The notes under the pieces: generated by a model
The model's database searches: none
What the model saw: the letters and a program-made list of their open reading frames with translations, nothing else
Told to the model about the DNA's origin: nothing
Made by a program: the position numbers and the translations under genes
Assembly (NCBI GenBank): GCA_027019165.1
Contig: JALUXC010000008.1
Coordinates: forward strand, 124,001 to 188,000
Origin: Pseudophaeobacter sp.
GTDB lineage: Bacteria > Pseudomonadota > Alphaproteobacteria > Rhodobacterales > Rhodobacteraceae
DNA length: 64,000 bases
Direction: 5' to 3'
Shown: positions 8,303 to 17,217 of the stretch, piece after piece
Layout: every line of letters starts with the position of its first letter
Numbering within the stretch: position 1 is the first letter of the stretch

Positions 8303-8479
8303 ATGAAAAAGATCTGGACCTTTCTTGCCAGGGATGAGGGCGCGGTAACGGTTGATTGGGTTGTGCTGACTGCTGCGATCATCGGCCTGTGTGTTCTGAT
8401 CTCTTCGGCAATGCAGGACGGCGCCATGGGGCTGGCGGATGCGCTATTAGCCTATATGGCCAATTGGACGTTCGGCTAA
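8303..8479 (+). CDS. Flp-type prepilin 2 (short gene)
   Basis: A 58 aa frame, MKKIWTFLARDEGAVTVDWV onwards, with stop TAA at 8477-8479. It shares the core GAVTVDWVVLTAA exactly with Flp1, with predicted cleavage after Gly13 and mature Asp18-Trp19. The rest differs: the helix carries Cys30, and the C-terminus is hydrophobic (LADALLAYMANW) with no polar tail. It may be a minor pilin or a second major pilin. The ribosome site is weak (CCCAAG), fitting lower expression. No other pseudopilin (TadE, TadF, TadG) is visible in this locus, so this protein might serve as the minor subunit. Confidence 0.82.
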   Translation: MKKIWTFLARDEGAVTVDWVVLTAAIIGLCVLISSAMQDGAMGLADALLAYMANWTFG

Positions 8480-8583
8480 GGCCTGTTGCGCGCATTTGAG
8501 CAACAACAAAGCGCAGCGACCGCCCGGTCGCAATCGCCACCGCAAGACGCGGATCGGTAACATGATGAATGAGAGGTACCACA

Positions 8584-9444
8584 ATGCGTGCGGTTTTCGG
8601 ACTCGTGCTGATTGTCGGTGTCGCCCTGGCCGGTGGCGCCGTTATGATGGCGAAGAACTACATCTCGGCCTATCAGAATGAACTTGCCCGCGAACGGGCA
8701 AACCGTGCGGAAGTTGTTCCGACCACGGATATTTTTGTTGCAACAAAACAACTTAAATACGGAGAACGGCTAACAGAAGAAGCCGTACGAAAGGTGCGCT
8801 GGCCCGAAGAGTCGGTGCCGGAAGGCGCTTTCACAAGCCTCGAAGCTTTGTTCCCGCCCGAGCGTGCCGACGAGCCACGCGTCGTGCTGCGCACAATGGA
8901 AAAGGATGAGCCGTTGATGGCGGTCAAGGTTACGGCACCGGGCGAAGATGCCGGCATCACCTCGCGCCTTGCACGCGGCATGCGAGCCTTTGCCATCAAG
9001 GTCGATGTGGCATCCGGTGTGTCCGGGTTCCTTCGTCCGGGCGACCGGGTCGATGTATATTGGACCGGTTCTGTAGGCCGCACGAACACTGGCGTAACGG
9101 GCGACGTAACACGCCTCATTGACACCAACGTGGAGCTGATCGCCGTGGATCAAAGCGCTGGCGGCGACATTGACGGGACAATCATCGCCAGAACCGTCAC
9201 GGTTGCTGCACGCCCCGAACAGGTCGCGTCCCTTGCTCAGGCTCAAAGCACCGGGAGGCTCTCTTTGGCACTTGTCGGAGCGGAGGATGACACCGTGGCT
9301 GCGATGGTCGAAGTCGATCAACGAAAGCTCTTGGGACTGGGCGCAGTCGAAGCACCCGTAGTCGCACAGGAAGAACGTGTTTGCACCATCCGCACACGGC
9401 GCGGCGCTGAGGTCGTGGAAATTCCGATCCCCTGCTCAAACTGA
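8584..9444 (+). CDS. cpaB: Flp pilus assembly protein CpaB/RcpC
   Basis: A 286 aa inner-membrane-anchored periplasmic protein of the Tad machine. A single N-terminal membrane segment (about 4-22) is followed by a SAF domain (about 45-115), starting with VVPTTDIFVATKQLKYGERL, and then by a CpaB/RcpC C-terminal domain. The start at 8584 has GAGAGG 8 bases upstream; the Met five codons earlier would put that site inside the gene. CpaB proteins are thought to bind peptidoglycan or support the secretin channel. It is followed by a hairpin and then the secretin gene. Confidence 0.92.
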   Translation: MRAVFGLVLIVGVALAGGAVMMAKNYISAYQNELARERANRAEVVPTTDIFVATKQLKYGERLTEEAVRKVRWPEESVPEGAFTSLEALFPPERADEPRVVLRTMEKDEPLMAVKVTAPGEDAGITSRLARGMRAFAIKVDVASGVSGFLRPGDRVDVYWTGSVGRTNTGVTGDVTRLIDTNVELIAVDQSAGGDIDGTIIARTVTVAARPEQVASLAQAQSTGRLSLALVGAEDDTVAAMVEVDQRKLLGLGAVEAPVVAQEERVCTIRTRRGAEVVEIPIPCSN

Positions 9445-9490
9445 ACAACCCAGCCACAACGAGCGCTCTGACGAGCGCTGCTGGTCACCC

Positions 9491-9520
9491 CCGCCGCCCG
9501 TTTTCGGGTGGCGGTTTTTT
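9491..9520 (+). terminator. Rho-independent terminator after cpaB
   Basis: A 10 bp stem CCGCCGCCCG (9491-9500) with CGGGTGGCGG (9505-9514), one G-T pair, loop TTTT and then six Ts. It separates the flp-flp2-cpaB unit from cpaC, which should have its own promoter between 9521 and 9660. Confidence 0.88.
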
Positions 9521-9671
9521 ATGTATTGTTGCCCCTGCCCCACACCGCCGAGGCGGCTTTGACACGCGCACAGGCTTTGATTCTTGCAATAATGCGGGAA
9601 TTGCCGCACACTGACGCAAAATATCGGGCAAAAAGACCCGAAGTTGAGGCGTGATCGGAAAGGCAGGTCAC

Positions 9672-11078
9672 ATGGCAATTCGAAGGTTTGTTGCAGCGGC
9701 CCTGACGGGGCTTTCGCTGATAGGCGTTGCGGTGCCTGACGGTGCTTTGGCAAATGGCGTGCGCGTGGTGAAGAAAGGGGCGTCTGCGTCTTTGGATGTC
9801 CCCATGAATCGCGCCGTCGTGGTTGAAAGCGATGAACCCTTTGCGGAACTCAGCATTGCCAACCCCAGCATTGCCGATATCTCTTCCCTTTCTGACCGCA
9901 CCATTTACGTGCTGGGCAAATCACCGGGCTTGACCACACTGACGCTTCTGGATGCGTCGGGCCGTCTGATCACAAACGTCGATGTCCGTGTGGCCGCCGA
10001 TGTCAGCGAGTTCAAGGAGCGCCTGCGTCAGATCCTGCCCGGCGAAAAGATCGAGGTGCGTACCGCAAATGACGGCATCGTCCTGTCCGGGACAGTCTCA
10101 AGTTCAGCGCGACTGCAGCGCGCCCTGGATCTGGCCGAACGCTATGCGCCGGATCGGGTCAGCAATCTGATGTCGGTCGGCGGCGTGCAGCAAGTCATGC
10201 TGAAAGTCCGGTTTGCCGAGATGCAGCGCTCTGTTTCAAAATCGCTCAGCTCCTCTCTGGGTGTCAATGGAGGCAGCAGTTTTGGCGTCAATGGCGGGGT
10301 GAACACACTCAACAACCAGCCTGCCCTGACCAACGCTTTGTCGGGGAACATCCCTGCCGCCAACAGCAACACGGGCGCAATCCTCTTTGGCTTCAATGTT
10401 GGCTCGGTGCAGGTTGGCTTGCTGCTGGAAGCACTGGAACAAAAAGGCGTTGTACGCACGTTGGCGGAGCCGAACCTTTCAGCCCTGTCTGGCCAGGAGG
10501 CAAAGTTCCTCGCAGGTGGTGAATACCCGGTTCCGGTCGCCCAGGAAGACGGGCTGATCACGGTCGACTTCAAACCCTTTGGGATCGAGTTGCATTTTAT
10601 TCCCCGCGTGGTGGATGAAGACATCGTCAATCTTGAGCTGAAGGCCGCAGTCTCTGCCATCGACCCGACCAATACACTTGAGTTGAACGGCCTGTCGATC
10701 AACGCTTTCTCGCGCCGCGAGACCTCGACGACCGTAGAAATGCGCGATGGCGAAAGCTTTGCCATCGCAGGACTTATCAAGGACGAATTCCTTGATAACG
10801 CAGCGCAATTGCCTTGGATCAGCGATGTGCCTGTGCTGGGTGCCCTGTTCCGTAGCGCTGACTATCAGCGCTCGCAGACCGAGTTGGTTATTATCGTCAG
10901 CGCTCATCTTGTCACTCCGACGCGCGGCGAGGCGCTGGCCCTGCCCACCGACCGGATCAAACCACCCAGCGAAGCGGACCTTTTCCTGTTCGGACGCACC
11001 GCACGCAGCAGGTCCGGACCTGCAAGCGAGGTTGCCAAGCAGGACTTCAACGGCTCCTATGGCTATGTATTGGACTGA
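9672..11078 (+). CDS. cpaC: Tad secretin CpaC/RcpA
   Basis: The 468 aa outer-membrane secretin through which the Flp pilus exits. A signal peptide ends at about GALANG (residues 22-27). Next come an N-terminal pilus-assembly domain, a BON-like segment (about 108-155) and the type II/III secretin domain (about 225-415) with GGEYPVPV and the hallmark VPVLGALFRS near the end. A glycine/asparagine/serine-rich insert with repeated GVNGG sits around 197-235. The start is the ATG at 9672 (AGGCAGG upstream) rather than an in-frame GTG at 9651. Confidence 0.93.
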   Translation: MAIRRFVAAALTGLSLIGVAVPDGALANGVRVVKKGASASLDVPMNRAVVVESDEPFAELSIANPSIADISSLSDRTIYVLGKSPGLTTLTLLDASGRLITNVDVRVAADVSEFKERLRQILPGEKIEVRTANDGIVLSGTVSSSARLQRALDLAERYAPDRVSNLMSVGGVQQVMLKVRFAEMQRSVSKSLSSSLGVNGGSSFGVNGGVNTLNNQPALTNALSGNIPAANSNTGAILFGFNVGSVQVGLLLEALEQKGVVRTLAEPNLSALSGQEAKFLAGGEYPVPVAQEDGLITVDFKPFGIELHFIPRVVDEDIVNLELKAAVSAIDPTNTLELNGLSINAFSRRETSTTVEMRDGESFAIAGLIKDEFLDNAAQLPWISDVPVLGALFRSADYQRSQTELVIIVSAHLVTPTRGEALALPTDRIKPPSEADLFLFGRTARSRSGPASEVAKQDFNGSYGYVLD

Positions 11079-11090
11079 ACCGGAAGAAAG

Positions 11091-11729
11091 ATGGGGCTGA
11101 TGATCAAGAAATCCGCTGCCTTGGCGCTCATGCTGACCACCGCCGCCTGCGCCACTCGCGAGGCCGGGGAACCTTTGTCCAGCACTGTCTTTGGCCATTC
11201 CACACAGAACAACGCTGCAGTCATGAGCGGGGAGCGCGACTACGCGATTCAACTGGCGGGCCGCTTTGCAGAGGAAGTGCCGACCACCATCACCTTTGAC
11301 TTCGACAGTGCACGCCTCGATGGCGATGCCCGCGCGACCCTGGATCGCCAGGCCCATTGGATCAAACAGTTCCCGGAGGTGCGCTTTCGGGTCTATGGCC
11401 ACACCGATGCCGTCGGCAGCACTGCCTACAACAAACGCCTAGGGAAACGGCGGGCCCAGGCCGCCGTGAACTACCTGGTCTCCAAGGGAATCAGTCGATC
11501 GCGGCTGGAAGCCTTGGTGTCTTATGGCGAGACACAACCCTTGATTGTCACCCAGCAGCGTGAGCGCCGCAATCGCCGCACGGTCACAGAGGTGAGCGGT
11601 TTTCTCAAGCGCCATCCCACTGTTTTGGATGGGAAATACGCTCAGATTGTCTATCGGGAATATATTGCCAGCGCCGTCCCGGCCACGACACTGACCGCAG
11701 AGCAATCGCTGCAATCCTCCTTGGACTAA
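11091..11729 (+). CDS. OmpA-family lipoprotein of the Tad locus
   Basis: A 212 aa lipoprotein: the signal ends at a lipobox-like TTAAC with Cys20. The C-terminal half is an OmpA/MotB peptidoglycan-binding domain: ITFDFDSARL, VYGHTDAVGS, NKRLGKRRAQAAVNYL, then a basic RERRNRRTV. It occupies the slot after the secretin where many alphaproteobacterial Tad loci have CpaD, a secretin-associated lipoprotein. I infer that it anchors the secretin to the cell wall. The start (11091) has GGAAGAAAG directly upstream; a second Met at 11100 is possible. A tail of about 50 residues after the OmpA domain has no recognised family. Confidence 0.85.
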   Translation: MGLMIKKSAALALMLTTAACATREAGEPLSSTVFGHSTQNNAAVMSGERDYAIQLAGRFAEEVPTTITFDFDSARLDGDARATLDRQAHWIKQFPEVRFRVYGHTDAVGSTAYNKRLGKRRAQAAVNYLVSKGISRSRLEALVSYGETQPLIVTQQRERRNRRTVTEVSGFLKRHPTVLDGKYAQIVYREYIASAVPATTLTAEQSLQSSLD

Positions 11730-11761
11730 AATTCCCACCTAAAACCTCTTAACTTTTCCCT

Positions 11762-11788
11762 ACAATTGGATGCTTTTGGCCCAATTGT
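11762..11788. promoter_or_regulatory. Inverted repeat in the cpaE promoter region
   Basis: ACAATTGG (11762-11769) and CCAATTGT (11781-11788) are perfect inverted 8-mers, 11 bases apart, in the AT-rich 150 bp gap before cpaE. TCTTAAC occurs on both sides (near 11748 and 11798). This is a likely regulator-binding region for the second half of the Tad locus; the protein is unknown. Confidence 0.45.
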
Positions 11789-11879
11789 GGTCAAGATCTT
11801 AACAGACATTCTCTAAAAGAGGTGGAATGCGCCCCGACTGAAGGAGGCGTTGCGCCTTGAGACTAAGAGGATGTTGGCG

Positions 11880-13121
11880 ATGAGCAGCGAACTGCCGCAA
11901 ACTGATACCCCTGCCATTGTTGCCTGTACCATCAGCCGCGATGTACAGAATTTCGACCTCTTGATCGAAGATATGGAAACGGCACTGGGTGAGGCATGGG
12001 GTGATCTCGGTTTTTCCGAGGCGCTGGCCTTTTTCAACCAACCGGAAGCCGAGACACTTCAATTCGTGGCCATGGCCATGGATTGCGAGGATGAAGAAGA
12101 CCTGCCCCTGATGGGCGACATCATCACTCAGGCTCATGCGAAGGGCATCAAGGTCATCCTGATCGCAGAGGATGTCACCCCCGCCGCCTTGCACTCTTTG
12201 CTGCGCCAGGGCGCTGATGAATTCATCCCCTACCCGCTGCCTGAACAAGAGCTGCAAGCAGCAATTGACCGCCTGAGCGCACCCGAACCGCAGCCCGCCG
12301 CCGCAGAAGAAAACCCGCACCAACTCAAAACCGGCAGCCGCCGTGAAGGCGCATTGATCGTGTGTCACGGTCTGGCAGGGGGCACCGGTTCAACGACCTT
12401 GGCCGTGAACCTCGCCTGGGAGCTGGCGGAACTTTGCAAAAGCAAAGAACCGCGCGTCTGCCTGCTTGATTTTGATATGCAGTACGGTTCGATCTCGACC
12501 TATCTCGACCTGCCGCGCCGCGAAGCTGTAATGGAAATGCTGAGCGAGACCGACAGCTTGGATGAAGAGGTGTTTGGACACGCGCTTTTGCCGTTTCAGG
12601 AAAAAATGCAGGTTCTCACGGCGCCATCAGATATGATTCCGCTTGAGATCATCACGCCCGAGGACGTGGAGCGCGTGATCGAAATGGCCCGCAGCCATTT
12701 TGACTTTGTGGTTGTTGATCTGCCACACACGCTGGTGCAATGGTCTGAAACCATGCTGCAGTTGGCCCATGTCTATTTGGCCGTGATCGAACTGGACATG
12801 CGTTCGGCGCAGAACACCGTACGTATGAAACGCGCCCTGCAATCCGAAGGGTTGCCTTTCGACAAGCTGCGCTTTGTTCTGAACCGCGCGCCGAAATTTA
12901 CCGACCTAAGTGGCAAATCCCGTGTCAAACGCATGGGCGACAGCCTCGGCATTTCCATTGACCTGCAACTGCCGGATGGCGGCAAACCAGTGCTGCAAAG
13001 TTGCGACCACGGCCTGCCACTGGCCCTGTCAAATGCCAAGAACCCACTGCGCAAGGAGATCGCGAAGCTCGCCCAATCCCTGCACGAACTGGGCCAGGGC
13101 GAAGCGGACGCAGCCGCCTAA
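11880..13121 (+). CDS. cpaE: Tad localization ATPase CpaE/TadZ
   Basis: A 413 aa protein with an N-terminal receiver-like half (about residues 12-130, including a GADEFIPYPL end) and a C-terminal MinD/ParA-like ATPase half (about 155-400). In this family it places the Tad apparatus at the cell pole. The nucleotide loop reads LAGGTGSTT (165-173) and lacks both lysines of a canonical deviant Walker A. LLDFDMQYGSISTYLD follows in the expected place. The start at 11880 has AAGAGG 9 bases upstream; further in-frame TTG and ATG codons at 11850 and 11871 have poorer spacing. Confidence 0.9.
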   Translation: MSSELPQTDTPAIVACTISRDVQNFDLLIEDMETALGEAWGDLGFSEALAFFNQPEAETLQFVAMAMDCEDEEDLPLMGDIITQAHAKGIKVILIAEDVTPAALHSLLRQGADEFIPYPLPEQELQAAIDRLSAPEPQPAAAEENPHQLKTGSRREGALIVCHGLAGGTGSTTLAVNLAWELAELCKSKEPRVCLLDFDMQYGSISTYLDLPRREAVMEMLSETDSLDEEVFGHALLPFQEKMQVLTAPSDMIPLEIITPEDVERVIEMARSHFDFVVVDLPHTLVQWSETMLQLAHVYLAVIELDMRSAQNTVRMKRALQSEGLPFDKLRFVLNRAPKFTDLSGKSRVKRMGDSLGISIDLQLPDGGKPVLQSCDHGLPLALSNAKNPLRKEIAKLAQSLHELGQGEADAAA

Positions 13122-13148
13122 CCTGCACGAACTCCGGGGGACGAAGAG

Positions 13149-14588
13149 TTGTTTTCGAGATACAAGAAGCAAGCACCAAGCGCGCGTACGGCTCCGGCAG
13201 CGGCGCCCGCGCCCGCAACAAGCTCTGTCGAGACGCCGCAAGCGGCGGCATCCCTGCGCCGCCCCGTTCCCCGCAAAAACGCCGAGGCAGCCCCTGCCGA
13301 CAAAGACCGCAAGCGCAAAGAACGCCTGGGAGAAATCAAGGTCCAGCTGCACCGCGAGTTGCTGGATAACCTGAACCTCTCCGCTCTGGACAAGGCCAGC
13401 GAGAAAGAGTTGCGCGGTGAAATCGCGCAAATCACCGGAGAGCTTCTCGACGAAAAGGGCATTGCCCTCAATCGCGAAGACCGCATGACGCTCAACAAGG
13501 AGCTTTATGACGAGGTCACCGGCCTTGGCCCGTTGGAATCATTGCTGCAGGACGAAACCGTCAGCGATATTCTGGTGAACGGCCCGCAGCAAATTTTTGT
13601 GGAACGCGAAGGCAAGTTGCAGCTGTCGGACGTGACGTTCAAGGATGAAAAGCACCTGATGCGGATCATCGACAAGATCGTCTCGGCAGTGGGGCGGCGC
13701 GTTGACGAATCCAATCCTTACGTGGACGCCCGCCTGGCGGATGGCTCTCGCTTTAACGCCATGGTGCCGCCCATTGCAGTGGATGGCTCGCTGGTCTCCA
13801 TCCGGAAGTTCAAAAAAGACAAACTGGGCATTGACGACCTGGTTCAGTTCGGCGCCTTCACCGAAGAAATGGCGGCCTATCTTCAAGCCGCTGTATCCAC
13901 CCGCTTGAACATCATCGTTTCGGGCGGAACGGGTTCTGGTAAAACCACAACGCTCAACGCTCTGTCCAGCTTTATCGATGATTCCGAGCGGATCCTGACC
14001 ATCGAAGACACCGCGGAACTTCAACTGCAGCAGACCCATGTGGGGCGGATGGAAAGCCGCCCGCCAAACGTCGAAGGCAAGGGCGAAGTTTCGCCGCGCG
14101 ACTGTCTCAAGAACGCACTCAGGATGCGGCCCGACCGCATCATCGTGGGGGAGACTCGCGGCGAAGAAGTCATCGACATGTTGCAGGCCATGAACACTGG
14201 TCATGACGGCTCGATGACGACAATCCACGCCAACTCGGCCCGAGACGGCGTGTCGCGCCTTGAGAACATGATCGCCATGGCAGGGATCGAAATGCCGATC
14301 AAGGCCGTGCGCAGCCAGATTGCCTCGGCTGTGAACGTAATCGTGCAGGCCTCGCGCCTGCAGGACGGCTCGCGGCGGATGACCTCGATCACCGAAATCA
14401 CCGGCATGGAGGGCGATGTGATCTCCATGCAGGAGATCTTCCGTTTCCAGCGCGTCGGCCTGACCCCGGAAAACAAGATCATCGGCCATTTCACGGCTAC
14501 TGGTGTGCGCAGCCACTACTCAGAACGGTTCCGCCTGTGGGGGTTTGATCTCCCCCCCTCGATCTATGAACCCACACGGATGGAGTAA
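13149..14588 (+). CDS. cpaF: Tad secretion ATPase CpaF/TadA
   Basis: The 479 aa hexameric GspE/PilT-type ATPase that powers Flp pilus assembly. A proline/alanine-rich leader of about 50 residues precedes the N-terminal domain. The Walker A is [10 protein letters not shown] (259-268), followed by [12 protein letters not shown], an Asp box and [11 protein letters not shown]. The start is TTG at 13149 with a GGGGGA region upstream. It lies 27 bp after cpaE, and tadB begins 5 bp after its stop, so cpaE-cpaF-tadB-tadC look like one operon. Confidence 0.96.
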   Translation: MFSRYKKQAPSARTAPAAAPAPATSSVETPQAAASLRRPVPRKNAEAAPADKDRKRKERLGEIKVQLHRELLDNLNLSALDKASEKELRGEIAQITGELLDEKGIALNREDRMTLNKELYDEVTGLGPLESLLQDETVSDILVNGPQQIFVEREGKLQLSDVTFKDEKHLMRIIDKIVSAVGRRVDESNPYVDARLADGSRFNAMVPPIAVDGSLVSIRKFKKDKLGIDDLVQFGAFTEEMAAYLQAAVSTRLNIIVSGGTGSGKTTTLNALSSFIDDSERILTIEDTAELQLQQTHVGRMESRPPNVEGKGEVSPRDCLKNALRMRPDRIIVGETRGEEVIDMLQAMNTGHDGSMTTIHANSARDGVSRLENMIAMAGIEMPIKAVRSQIASAVNVIVQASRLQDGSRRMTSITEITGMEGDVISMQEIFRFQRVGLTPENKIIGHFTATGVRSHYSERFRLWGFDLPPSIYEPTRME

Positions 14589-14593
14589 GTCGG

Positions 14594-15562
14594 ATGCAGG
14601 TACCTATCGAACCGCTGATTTACGGTCTGATTTTCGTCGGCGTAATCGTGCTGGTCGAGGGGATCTACCTTGTCGTCTTTGGCAAATCGATCAGCCTCAA
14701 CAGCAAGGTCAGCCGCCGTCTGGAGATGCTGGAAAAGGGCAACACCCGCGAAGAAGTGCTGGAGAAGCTCCGAAAGGAGCTGAAACAACACGGAAAATCC
14801 CAGTCAATCCCGCTCTATTCTCTTTTGGCCGAACGGGCACAAAAGGCTGCTATCGCGTTCACTCCGCAACAACTGATGCTGATCATGGGCGCAGTTGCAG
14901 TCATCGCCTTTATTGCGCTTAGCGTTGGCACCTCTGCCCCGCTGCCCGTCCGCGCCCTCGGTTCGATCATCATCGGCGTGGGTGGCGTATTTTTCTGGGT
15001 CAACAAAAAGGCCACCAAACGCATGGCCATGATCGAGGAACAGTTGCCGGACGCGGTTGAGCTGATGGTGCGATCCCTGCGGGTCGGACATCCGTTTTCG
15101 TCGGCCATTCAGATCGTTTCAAACGAAATCGAAGATCCGCTGGCATCCGAATTTGGCATGATCGCAGATGAATCCGCCTATGGTCGCGACATCGGTGAAG
15201 CGCTCAAGGAAATGGCCGAGCGGCTCGACCTTCAGGACATGCGCTTTCTGGCGGTTGCCGTCACGATCCAGCAGCAGTCTGGCGGTAATCTGGCAGAGGT
15301 GCTGGCAGGCCTTGCAAAAGTGATCCGCGCCCGTTTTCGCCTGTTTCGCAAGGTCAAAGCCATCACCGCAGAGGCTCAGTGGTCGGGCAAGTTCCTATCC
15401 GGCTTCCCGCTGTTTGCCTTGGGCGTTCTGCTGGTCCGGGATCCCAACTACTACGACAATGTGCTTGATCACCCCTGGTTTATTCCGGCGTGTTTTGTGG
15501 TGGGGATCATGCTGACTGTGAACCTCTTTGTCATGAAGATGCTCACCAATATCGAGGTCTGA
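14594..15562 (+). CDS. tadB: Tad inner-membrane protein TadB
   Basis: A 322 aa polytopic protein with a GspF/type II secretion F domain, the inner-membrane platform on which CpaF works. There is one membrane segment at the N-terminus (about 9-30), a pair near 93-135, and a C-terminal pair around 260-312. The F domain between them carries VELMVRSLRVGHPFSSAIQ and IQQQSGGNLAEVLAGL. It begins 5 bp after cpaF. Confidence 0.92.
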   Translation: MQVPIEPLIYGLIFVGVIVLVEGIYLVVFGKSISLNSKVSRRLEMLEKGNTREEVLEKLRKELKQHGKSQSIPLYSLLAERAQKAAIAFTPQQLMLIMGAVAVIAFIALSVGTSAPLPVRALGSIIIGVGGVFFWVNKKATKRMAMIEEQLPDAVELMVRSLRVGHPFSSAIQIVSNEIEDPLASEFGMIADESAYGRDIGEALKEMAERLDLQDMRFLAVAVTIQQQSGGNLAEVLAGLAKVIRARFRLFRKVKAITAEAQWSGKFLSGFPLFALGVLLVRDPNYYDNVLDHPWFIPACFVVGIMLTVNLFVMKMLTNIEV

Positions 15563-15572
15563 GGAGCGCACC

Positions 15573-16553
15573 ATGTCCATCATGAGCGATATCAACGGTT
15601 TTCTGACAGACCAGTTCGGTGCATTCGGCCCGCTTCTGGCCATCGGCATCCTGGGCCTTTTGATGATTCTTCTGGCCATCCCATTGCTGTTAAACCAGCC
15701 AGAAGACCCGCTGAAAAAATTGCAAAAGGACATGGCCCCGGAAACGCGGCCCAAGCAACAAAAAGAAAGCCTGCGCCAAAGCAACCGAAACGAGCAGCTT
15801 CAGAAATTTGCTTCCTTTCTTGAACCGCAGAACGCCGAAGAACTGTCCGCGATGGAGCTTAGGCTGCGCCAGGCCGGTTATGCCTCAAAGGACTCTGTGC
15901 GCATCTTTCACTTTGCCCAGTTTGCCTTGGGCCTGCTGGGACTGGGCGCCGGACTGTTCTTTGTCTACGTCATGAACGCCGGCACCGAATTCGACAGCCA
16001 ACAGCTGGCCATTCGCATTCTTGGCCCGGGTGGTGCGGGCTACATGTTGCCGAAATACTGGGTCACCCGGCGCATCGAAGAACGTAAGAAACAGATCACT
16101 CAAGGGTTTCCAGATGCACTGGACATGATGCTGGTCTGCGTCGAGGCCGGACAATCGCTTGATCAATCAATCGTACGTGTTGCCAAGGAATTGCACGCCT
16201 CCTACCCCGCCCTTGCCGAAGAATTTGAAGTCGTCGCCTATGAAATGAAGGCAGGCAAGGAGCGACAAAAGGTGCTGCGAGACATGGGGACACGCTGCGG
16301 TGTGCAGGATATCTCCTCCTTTGTCACTGTCATGATCCAGTCGCAGTCCTTTGGTACCTCCATCGCGGATGCGCTGAGGGTCTATGCGGACGAAATGCGT
16401 GACAAGCGCGTAATGCGCGCCGAGGAGGCCGCAAACAAGTTGCCTGTGAAAATGACTCTTGCCACAATGGGCCTGACCGTGCCGCCGCTCCTGATCATTC
16501 TGGTCGGACCTTCGGTGGAAGGCATTGCGAATATGGGCAATATGGGTAACTGA
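15573..16553 (+). CDS. tadC: Tad inner-membrane protein TadC
   Basis: A 326 aa paralogue of TadB with the same F-domain layout: an N-terminal membrane helix (about 19-38), further helices at about 110-150, a cytoplasmic segment with FPDALDMMLVCVEAGQSLDQ, and a C-terminal membrane pair ending VPPLLIILVGPSVEG. It pairs with TadB to form the assembly platform. It lies 10 bp after tadB, with GAGGAG before the start. Confidence 0.92.
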   Translation: MSIMSDINGFLTDQFGAFGPLLAIGILGLLMILLAIPLLLNQPEDPLKKLQKDMAPETRPKQQKESLRQSNRNEQLQKFASFLEPQNAEELSAMELRLRQAGYASKDSVRIFHFAQFALGLLGLGAGLFFVYVMNAGTEFDSQQLAIRILGPGGAGYMLPKYWVTRRIEERKKQITQGFPDALDMMLVCVEAGQSLDQSIVRVAKELHASYPALAEEFEVVAYEMKAGKERQKVLRDMGTRCGVQDISSFVTVMIQSQSFGTSIADALRVYADEMRDKRVMRAEEAANKLPVKMTLATMGLTVPPLLIILVGPSVEGIANMGNMGN

Positions 16554-16555
16554 TC

Positions 16556-17170
16556 ATGACCAGGCCGCGCAGGGTGGCGAAACGCCGCCCCTGCCCCTTC
16601 TGTCTCGCCGCCCGCGCCAGTGCGCTGGTGGCGTTACTTGTTTCCGCCTCCTGTACGCCGCAATTCGCCCGACAAGAGCCAGACAGCCCCTGGGCGCCCG
16701 GTGTTGACCTGCGCAAAGAGGCCGAAGATGGTTTGATCGTCGGTCACCGCCTGATGGATGCAGGCGAATACGAACTGGCGCTTGATGCCTTCAACCGCGC
16801 CGCCCTGGACCAGGGGCTAACGCCAGAGGTGTTGTCGAGCATGGGCTCTGCAAATCTCGGCCTTGGCCGTTTGGGGCAGGCCGAAGACCTCCTTCGCCGC
16901 GCCACAAAGGCATCCCCTGACTGGCCAGAGGCGCTGAACAACCTTGGTGTTGTCCTGATGGAGCGGGACAAAACGCCAGAAGCTGCGCAAATTCTGCGAC
17001 GTGCCTATGCGCTCGACAATGGCGAAAGTGACGCAATCCGGGATAATTTGCGCCGAGCCCTCGAAAAGCTTGAAAAATCCGCGCATAGTGATCTGCAAAA
17101 CGAAAGTCGAAGCGACTTCACATTGATGCGGCAAGGCGGCGGCAGTTATCGGATCGAAAGAAATCCTTAG
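16556..17170 (+). CDS. TPR lipoprotein, TadD-like 1
   Basis: A 204 aa protein with a long basic N-terminus, a hydrophobic stretch and a lipobox VSASC with Cys33. The mature part has about three tetratricopeptide repeats (roughly residues 60-165), for example LGLGRLGQAEDLLRRA and ALNNLGVVLMERDKTPEA. TadD-type lipoproteins help the secretin assemble. It begins 2 bp after tadC and is followed by a second TPR lipoprotein. A shorter start would remove the unusual RPRRVAKRR prefix, but no better ribosome site is seen. Confidence 0.85.
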   Translation: MTRPRRVAKRRPCPFCLAARASALVALLVSASCTPQFARQEPDSPWAPGVDLRKEAEDGLIVGHRLMDAGEYELALDAFNRAALDQGLTPEVLSSMGSANLGLGRLGQAEDLLRRATKASPDWPEALNNLGVVLMERDKTPEAAQILRRAYALDNGESDAIRDNLRRALEKLEKSAHSDLQNESRSDFTLMRQGGGSYRIERNP

Positions 17171-17217
17171 GCTGGCCATCAAATCCGCAAGGGCAGAGCA
17201 GCAAAAGGACGCATAAA

